From: Chitinophaga sp. Ak27
Lineage (GTDB): Bacteria > Bacteroidota > Bacteroidia > Chitinophagales > Chitinophagaceae
DNA: 64,000 nucleotides
Assembly: GCF_012726295.1 (NCBI RefSeq)
Contig: NZ_JABAOB010000011.1
Span: 124,001 to 188,000, forward strand
Reading direction: 5' to 3'
The position numbers and the translations under genes were made by a program. The notes beneath the pieces were generated by a model. The model did no database searches. It worked only from the letters and a program-made list of their open reading frames with translations, and was not told the origin of the DNA. Positions 58,901 to 64,000 of the stretch are shown in pieces; position 1 is the first letter of the stretch; the number at the start of each line of letters is the position of its first letter.

Positions 58901-60892
58901 TTAGTCTTTCGTTTTTGCCCGGATCACGGACAACGAATAAGGAGGCAATGTATAGTTCAGGGTTTCGCCAGGTTTAAAGTCTGCCGTCTTGATCACCGGT
59001 TGTGTAGACGTTTTGCTTTCGCCGCTGAGAATAGTGATGACAGCCATTCCTGAACGTGCTCCCAGTGGAGGCAGCGAGGCGGTAGCGGTAACCGGCGTAT
59101 CGCCGGCATTTACCAGTTTAATAATCACATCGCCGGTTTTGGTATCTTTTACGCAGGAAGCGCCGGCAGTACGGCTGTCGGCTGGTGAAAACGATACCAC
59201 GTTATCATAGTACATGTCGCCGTTGTTGCGGGAAAATAATTGCTGCACATAATAATTGGGCGTCAACGACACGCTGTTGCCGGTGAAATAAATCAGGTTG
59301 GGATTCCAGGAGGTATGGGCCGTTCTGGCCAGCAGCGGCGCATAAGACGCCATGCTTACCACATCGCCGTTGCGTTCCAGTCCTGTCATATACAAGGCTT
59401 CCGACATAGCATTGAACAATGTATTTCCTTTAGAGGCATACTCGCCTATATATACTTTGGAGCCGTTGCGGTTGTATTGATCATAGCGGTGGGTATGTGC
59501 CAGGAACCATTCTGGGTTCTCATAGTAATGTTCGTCCATCATCTGCCAGCCATATTTATTGGCAAATGCCCAACCTTCCTGAAAGTCTTCCCCATCGAAA
59601 CCCGGTCCGGAAGTGCCGATCAGCGTGATATTCGGATATTTCTTCTTCACCGCCTCATAGATCATTTTAAAACGTTCCCGGAATTCCGGGGTTTGTTTGT
59701 CTTCATTACCAATGGCCAGGTATTCGAGGTGGAAAGGCGCCGGATGGCCGGCAGCTGCTCTTTTAGCGCCCCATTTAGAAGTGGCCGGGCCGTTGGCATA
59801 TTCTACCAGGTCCAACACCTCTTGTATATAAGCTGGCATATCTGCCAGGGGTAGGGCTTTCTGCCCGGTGCCGCCAATGACCCAGGTACCGCCTGAATTC
59901 TGGCAGCTCACCGCCGCAGGTACTACCGGCAAGGGTTTGGCGCCAATGTCTTCGCAAAACTGGAAGTACTCAAAATAGCCCAGGCCGGTGGACTGGTGGT
60001 AAGACCAGATATTTCTTTGCTCCTTCCGCTCTTCTACCGGGCCAATAGTGTTCTTCCAGCGATACATGTTGTTGAGTCCATCACCGTGTACCAGGCAGCC
60101 GCCGGGGAAGCGCATAAATTTCGGTTGCAGCTCAGCAACAGCCTGGGCCAGATCGGAGCGCAGGCCATTTGTTCTTCCATGGAAAGTATTATGTGGAAAT
60201 AGAGATACCATGTCGATGGCCAGTATCCCTTTGGTTTTGGCCACAATGGCCAGCCTGGCGCTATCGTCGCTCTTGCCGGGCGTGAGTGCCAGGGAATATT
60301 TTTTCCAGCTTTTGGCAGCTGCTGTAAAAGTGGTTTCGGCGTAAATCTCTCCTTTCTTACTTCTCAATTGTACCGTCACCGGGATGGGTTGCGCCGACAA
60401 CAAGCGGGTAAATACCGAAAAGTCGTACTGCTCCCCTGCCCTGAGCACGATGCCGTCAAAGCCTTCATTTACCAATCCTACGCCCTCCTGCCCTGCATCA
60501 TCTATGTTGAGCACCACATAATGCGGGTTATTGGGATGCACCGGCGCTTTCGTTTCTACCGACAGGGAGCCGTATCCATAGCCTTTGGTGAGGTACTCCC
60601 ATGCGGTGAGGGAATGCCAGTTTCTGCGATCCGCCGGCGTATATTCGAACGACCTGTTCTGGATCAGTTCTGCGTAAAGTCCTCCATCCGCTGCATAGCT
60701 GATGTCTTCGAAGAAGATACCAAATAAATTGGGAGAAATAGTTTTCGCAGGAATGCCATTTACCGGTTGACCGGCTGTTTGCTGTTGTGCATAAGTAATG
60801 TTGGCAGACAGGCTGCAGAGTGCTGTTGCCAAGCACGCTACCATACCGGGGAGCGGTTTTCTGGCAGCACACCATTTGTTTGTGTTTTTCAT
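58901..60892 (-). CDS. GH51-like alpha-L-arabinofuranosidase
   Basis: A 663-residue secreted enzyme that removes terminal alpha-L-arabinofuranosyl units from arabinan or arabinoxylan. Signal peptide (about 1-35), an N-terminal carbohydrate-binding-like beta region (GLYAELIQNRSFEY), the catalytic barrel with the acid/base Glu in LAIGNED and the nucleophile Glu in KVYIGEYASKGN, and a C-terminal beta domain. Order and length match the extracellular GH51 group. Its upstream dyad shares a half-site with the GH43 gene next to it. Confidence 0.93.
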   Translation of the reverse strand: MKNTNKWCAARKPLPGMVACLATALCSLSANITYAQQQTAGQPVNGIPAKTISPNLFGIFFEDISYAADGGLYAELIQNRSFEYTPADRRNWHSLTAWEYLTKGYGYGSLSVETKAPVHPNNPHYVVLNIDDAGQEGVGLVNEGFDGIVLRAGEQYDFSVFTRLLSAQPIPVTVQLRSKKGEIYAETTFTAAAKSWKKYSLALTPGKSDDSARLAIVAKTKGILAIDMVSLFPHNTFHGRTNGLRSDLAQAVAELQPKFMRFPGGCLVHGDGLNNMYRWKNTIGPVEERKEQRNIWSYHQSTGLGYFEYFQFCEDIGAKPLPVVPAAVSCQNSGGTWVIGGTGQKALPLADMPAYIQEVLDLVEYANGPATSKWGAKRAAAGHPAPFHLEYLAIGNEDKQTPEFRERFKMIYEAVKKKYPNITLIGTSGPGFDGEDFQEGWAFANKYGWQMMDEHYYENPEWFLAHTHRYDQYNRNGSKVYIGEYASKGNTLFNAMSEALYMTGLERNGDVVSMASYAPLLARTAHTSWNPNLIYFTGNSVSLTPNYYVQQLFSRNNGDMYYDNVVSFSPADSRTAGASCVKDTKTGDVIIKLVNAGDTPVTATASLPPLGARSGMAVITILSGESKTSTQPVIKTADFKPGETLNYTLPPYSLSVIRAKTKD

Positions 60893-60969
60893 AACCGTGA
60901 ATGCTTTTCCCGGCAGTGTTGTGCATCCTGCCGGCTGTTTTCAACGGAAAAATAATAAATTATTTTATT

Positions 60970-60988
60970 AATCGTCAATTTGACAATT
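60970..60988. promoter_or_regulatory. dyad operator upstream of the GH51 gene
   Basis: AATCGTCAA-T-TTGACAATT is a 9-bp dyad with one mismatch, about 78 nt before the GH51 start. The half-site AATTGTCAA recurs upstream of the GH43 gene (62169-62177), suggesting a common regulator for the arabinan genes. Confidence 0.5.
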
Positions 60989-60995
60989 ATTTTTT

Positions 60996-61094
60996 AAAAA
61001 GCAAAAAGCTATTGTGGAGAATGACTACCGCGAACATTAAATATTCGCCAAAGTCTTCTTCACAATACCTTTTCGCATTAAGCCTTCTGCTTAG
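60996..61094. repeat. stop-proximal long palindrome, copy 4
   Basis: About 99 bp. Its right boundary coincides with the stop codon of the GH43 gene (minus strand), whose TAA starts the unit series TAAGC, AGAAGGC, TTAATGC, GAAAAGG. The left arm is shorter (AAAAAGCAAAAAGCTATTGTGGAGAA). The loop holds the GCGA-...-TCGC dyad seen in copies 2 and 3. Confidence 0.85.
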
Positions 61095-62017
61095 TCTTTT
61101 AGCTTATCAAATTCGTCCCGGGTAATGGCTACCACCGTTCCATGGCGGAGCCCTTTAGGCATGGTCAGTTTATCGGAGATGTCGGACCAGGTTTTCCCGT
61201 TGTCTTCTGATCTTACGGCGCCGTAGCTGCCCTGGGTATATTTATCAAAATAAACGATCCACTCCTTGCCTCTTTTCAATACCGTAGGACCTTCCGCCCA
61301 GTATTGCCCAGTGATGGGCGCCGACGGCTTTCCGTATCCCTTCGTCAATTTATTGCTGACTGCAATGCGGATATTTTTTTGCGGCGGCTTCCGGGTTTCA
61401 TCTTTCAGGAACATCACGTAGCGGTTATTGTCGGGGATGATGGTAGCATCTATTACATTGAATCCCTGGTCGTACAGCACCCGCGCAGGTGTGAACTGTT
61501 TAAAGTTCTTAGTGGTGACGTAATACAGGCGGTGGTTGTATTTATCATCGCCACTGGTATCGCCGGCAGGGAAACGCCCGGGAATGGTGGTAGCCCAGTA
61601 AATCATGTAGGCATTGTTGCGCGCGTCGTAGGTGATTTCCGGCGCCCAGCAGTTGAGTGCGCCGGGCTCGTGCTCCATAACGGGAATGTCTTGCTGGGAC
61701 GACCAGTGCAACAGGTCAGGGGACGAGGCATAGCCAACCCCTTTTTCATTCCAGCTAACGGTCCACACCATGTGAAACAATCCATCTGCGCCGCGGATCA
61801 CGCAAGGATCCCGCATGAGTTTATCTTTTCCAGCGGTGGGCTGCAGGTAAGAACGGCCATTGCCCAGTTCCTTCCAGGTATAACCATCCTCGCTGTAGGC
61901 GAGGTGCAGACCATCTTGTCCGTTATCTTTAAAATAAGAGAAAATGTATATTGAATCCTGCGCTGTTGCCGCCTTTATCACGCCTATCAGCAAGATAACC
62001 ATCCAGATTTTCTTCAT
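61091..62017 (-). CDS. secreted glycoside hydrolase, GH43-like
   Basis: About 308 residues from MKKIWMVILLIGVIKAATAQ (signal peptide); the frame extends 10 codons upstream. The propeller shows RDPCVIRGADGLFHMVWTVSW (Asp), the ALNCWAPEITYDARNNAYMIYW strand and the Glu in YWAEGPTVLKRGKEWIVYFDKY. Probable arabinan or xylan hydrolase acting with the GH51 enzyme downstream. Palindromic copy 4 begins at its stop codon. Confidence 0.9.
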   Translation of the reverse strand: MKKIWMVILLIGVIKAATAQDSIYIFSYFKDNGQDGLHLAYSEDGYTWKELGNGRSYLQPTAGKDKLMRDPCVIRGADGLFHMVWTVSWNEKGVGYASSPDLLHWSSQQDIPVMEHEPGALNCWAPEITYDARNNAYMIYWATTIPGRFPAGDTSGDDKYNHRLYYVTTKNFKQFTPARVLYDQGFNVIDATIIPDNNRYVMFLKDETRKPPQKNIRIAVSNKLTKGYGKPSAPITGQYWAEGPTVLKRGKEWIVYFDKYTQGSYGAVRSEDNGKTWSDISDKLTMPKGLRHGTVVAITRDEFDKLKD

Positions 62018-62168
62018 AAATACTATTACTGTTTTTGTTTGAGCCATACAATATACCGGTTTTCCCGTTTAGGGAAGAACCGGTTTTCATAGGTTTCCGT
62101 TTATACGTATGCGATGTCTAAAGGTGCGATCACGCGGAATTTTAGCAATACTATAGCGGCGTCTAATT

Positions 62169-62177
62169 AATTGTCAA
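62169..62177. promoter_or_regulatory. AATTGTCAA half-site upstream of the GH43 gene
   Basis: Matches one arm of the dyad found upstream of the GH51 gene, 152 nt before the GH43 start. It suggests shared control, but a single half-site could occur by chance. Confidence 0.35.
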
Positions 62178-62304
62178 CTAAACATTTAATTGCAAGATAC
62201 AAATATCTCTTTATAAATAATAAAATAACCGGCGGCAGGTAATAACCGGTTTAGTACCTTGCCATTGAAAAAAAGAGAATGTTTTCTTGTTAACCGGAAC
62301 ACCA

Positions 62305-63654
62305 ATGTCAGTATTTAAAGAACAGATCAGCCGGATAATAGCCAAATTAGTCCTGGCACGTGACGCAGACAGCGAACATAAAACGTTTGGTGCGAGCGAC
62401 CATCAATATATTTTGTATACACCGCTCCAACCTGAGCAGGTAGCAGCGTTTGAACTTACCCGGGGAATTGAGTTACCAGCCTGTTATAAAGCCTTCCTTA
62501 CCACTATAGGTAATGGGGGGCCCTCCTACATGGATTCCGCCGCCGGGCCATTTTATGGTATTTATCCTATGGGAGAAAATACAGACGAGTTTGCCGGAGC
62601 GCCTTCGGATTACCTTCAGCAACCGGTAAACATCTACCCGGGCATGACAGCCGCTCATTGGGAATCGCTAAAGCATGACCTGCTGGCCGACGATCTGTCA
62701 GACGACGTATATACAGCCACGTTAGGCCGGGTATTTGCCGGCATACTGCCTATTGGCTCGCAGGGATGCAGCTACTATCACGGATTACTGCTGAATGGCC
62801 CGTACGCTGGCCGCGTGGTAAATATTGACCTGGACCTGGCGCAACCGGTGTTTTCCTTTGCTGATAATTTCCTCGACTGGTATGAAGGCTGGCTGGACGA
62901 AGTTATTTCCGGGGACCTTATTGCCGATACAGCTCCCTGGTATGGCTACCGCCGGAACGGAAGTATGGCCGTTCTGCTGGAACAATATCAATCGTCCGCC
63001 GATCCGGCATTTAAAGCCGAGTGCCTGGATGGCATCGTCGCAAAAACAGTATTGGGTGCCGTAACAACAGACCAATTGGAAACGGCCCTGCAACATGCAG
63101 ATGAGGCAGCTCATCTGCAATGGCTGCAAATATTAACCAAGTTTGATTATAAGCGGGCAAAGCCTTACCTGCTGACCGCCTGGGAAGACCACTTCCCCGA
63201 CATCATTAAATTTATTTACTGGTATGCAAAGGACCGTTGTGCAGAATGGTGTGCGTTGGTGACCACCCAATTACCGATGGTGCAGGACGGCGAAACATTC
63301 CGGTTCTGTACTTATCTCCTCACCGAAAGCCAATACCCGTTTGGGCCAGTAATAGCGCCCTTTGTACATCATACGCTGGCCGATATACGTGTTACAGCGT
63401 TATATACCCTGGGTAAACTGGAAGATAAAGACGCTTATCTCTCCGCTTTTATCAGCGGGTTGAACGACGAATCGGAAGATGTCATCCGTACGGCCCTGCA
63501 GGCGCTATCGGGAGTAAAAGATCCTCAGCTGTTGCCCATATACAAGCACCTTGCCTCCAGATCGCACGGTGCCGACTCCTACATCTTATCTAACTTAAAA
63601 CAACGATTGGAAGAGTACCGGCTTACACTACAACAGTTGCAACAAATGCCATAG
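62305..63654 (+). CDS. SMI1/KNR4 (SUKH) domain protein with HEAT-like repeats
   Basis: About 449 residues from the ATG at 62305 (MSVFKEQISRII); a TTG six codons earlier is also in frame. Residues about 40-190 form a SUKH/SMI1-KNR4 domain (AAFELTRGIELPACYKAFLTTIGNGGPSY, AFDNF-like FADNFLDWYEGWLDEV). The C-terminal ~120 residues resemble HEAT or armadillo repeats (VHHTLADIRVTALYTLGKLEDKDAYLSAFISGLNDESEDVIRTALQALSGVKDPQLLPIY). SUKH proteins often give immunity to contact-delivered toxins. No toxin gene is beside it. Confidence 0.88.
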   Translation: MSVFKEQISRIIAKLVLARDADSEHKTFGASDHQYILYTPLQPEQVAAFELTRGIELPACYKAFLTTIGNGGPSYMDSAAGPFYGIYPMGENTDEFAGAPSDYLQQPVNIYPGMTAAHWESLKHDLLADDLSDDVYTATLGRVFAGILPIGSQGCSYYHGLLLNGPYAGRVVNIDLDLAQPVFSFADNFLDWYEGWLDEVISGDLIADTAPWYGYRRNGSMAVLLEQYQSSADPAFKAECLDGIVAKTVLGAVTTDQLETALQHADEAAHLQWLQILTKFDYKRAKPYLLTAWEDHFPDIIKFIYWYAKDRCAEWCALVTTQLPMVQDGETFRFCTYLLTESQYPFGPVIAPFVHHTLADIRVTALYTLGKLEDKDAYLSAFISGLNDESEDVIRTALQALSGVKDPQLLPIYKHLASRSHGADSYILSNLKQRLEEYRLTLQQLQQMP

Positions 63655-63660
63655 CAGCTA

Positions 63661-64000
63661 TTACCGGGCTTCGTTCAGCGCAGTAAAAATCATATCTGTG
63701 AGATCAAAGCGGGGAAAATCACCCGTGTTATTCAGCAGGATCACTACGCCTGCTTTTCCCGCCTGCCGGGCGAACATGGTATAGAAACCCATATCCGTCC
63801 CGGGATGGTAGATAACGCGATGGGATTCCGTGGATACGTCAAACTGTCCGAAGTCTATCATCCAGCCATAGCCGTACCCTGCATCCCAATCGGAGTATAC
63901 GGCATGCTGTTGCCACATTTCCTCCAGCCGGCGTTGCGGTAGCAACGTATGCGTGGTGAGGGCATCATTCCAGCGAAGGAGATCTGTTCCGGTGGAAACG
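63661..64000 (-). CDS. serine hydrolase (beta-lactamase/DD-peptidase class C fold), C-terminal part
   Basis: The reading frame stays open to the window end, so the gene is cut by the window edge. The visible ~113 residues carry STGTDLLRWNDALTTHTLLP, YGYGWMIDFG and IYHPGTDMGFYTMFARQAGKAGVVILLNN, which match the region around the HxG/KTG-like motif of class C serine hydrolases. The SxxK catalytic motif would be upstream, outside the window. It converges with the SUKH-HEAT gene, 6 bp apart. Confidence 0.88.
   Translation of the reverse strand, partial: VSTGTDLLRWNDALTTHTLLPQRRLEEMWQQHAVYSDWDAGYGYGWMIDFGQFDVSTESHRVIYHPGTDMGFYTMFARQAGKAGVVILLNNTGDFPRFDLTDMIFTALNEAR

Noticed and set aside
60528..60944. 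138-codon frame on the minus strand overlapping the GH51 gene start
   Set aside because: It is a shifted frame over the GH51 N-terminus; the GH51 frame carries the signal peptide and the conserved motifs.
2978..61094. Long palindromes read as insertion-sequence or MITE remnants
   Set aside because: No transposase gene or flanking target duplication is seen and the outer arms differ between copies. A RAYT-type REP relationship remains possible but cannot be tested within this window.

Overview
The window reads as chromosomal DNA of a member of the Bacteroidota, most likely a soil or plant-associated Chitinophaga-like bacterium (family Chitinophagaceae). The evidence is a SusC/SusD pair, ECF sigma/FecR pairs with DUF4974-type anti-sigma factors, a tricorn-type S41 protease, several sterol-desaturase-family enzymes, arabinan-degrading GH43/GH51 enzymes, and promoters with a TAnnTTTG -7 element, several with an upstream TTTG. 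Nothing in the window looks like an insertion sequence, prophage, integron or CRISPR array, and I found no tRNA or rRNA gene.

Layout: 0-2 kb, end of a BtuF-like metal/cobalamin-binding protein, a Rieske-type lipoprotein and a secreted hydrolase. 1.9-6.7 kb, housekeeping genes (fructose-bisphosphate aldolase, accD, smpB, a TPR-like lipoprotein, thioredoxin, an ICMT-like methyltransferase). 6.7-11.3 kb, a susCD pair with a long leader. 11.8-14.1 kb, RNase HI and an acyl-CoA carboxylase beta subunit. 14.3-18.8 kb, DinB, a MarR-GNAT fusion, a Na+/solute symporter and a Kir-type channel. 19-24.3 kb, DsbA/FrnE, HxlR, a quinone oxidoreductase, a DEAD-box helicase, a fatty acid hydroxylase-type enzyme and a Crp-like regulator. 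24.7-27.4 kb, ECF sigma, FecR and an AraC-like protein. 27.4-33.2 kb, LysR, an MFS exporter, a TonB receptor and a GH43 enzyme. 33.3-42.3 kb, AsmA, two TetR-led operons (GIY-YIG; FabF), small membrane proteins, an outer-membrane barrel and a HAD-like protein. 42.3-50.1 kb, tricorn protease, cold-shock protein, metallophosphoesterase, a second desaturase, a cytosolic sulfite-oxidase-fold protein and a methyltransferase. 50.2-53.1 kb, sigma/FecR/STN-barrel operon. 53.2-55.7 kb, an ArsR-SdpI-hydrolase operon resembling sdpRI. 56.2-57.2 kb, a BON lipoprotein with a BON/SH3 partner. 57.3-64 kb, secreted proteins, GH51 and GH43 arabinan genes, a SUKH-HEAT protein and a truncated serine hydrolase.

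The most unusual signal is a family of four long palindromes (about 3.0, 12.4, 17.4 and 61.0 kb). Each sits directly against a stop codon. They share a core (AAAAAGCTATTRTGG) and have outer arms built from roughly 7-nt units ending in AAAGC or AAGGC. They look like a species-specific, stop-codon-hugging 3'-end element with very long stems. Several regulator genes carry clear dyad operators inside their own promoters (MarR-GNAT, both TetRs, ArsR). A tandem TTGTnCGnACAA operator lies between divergent genes near 48.5 kb and has no adjacent regulator gene.
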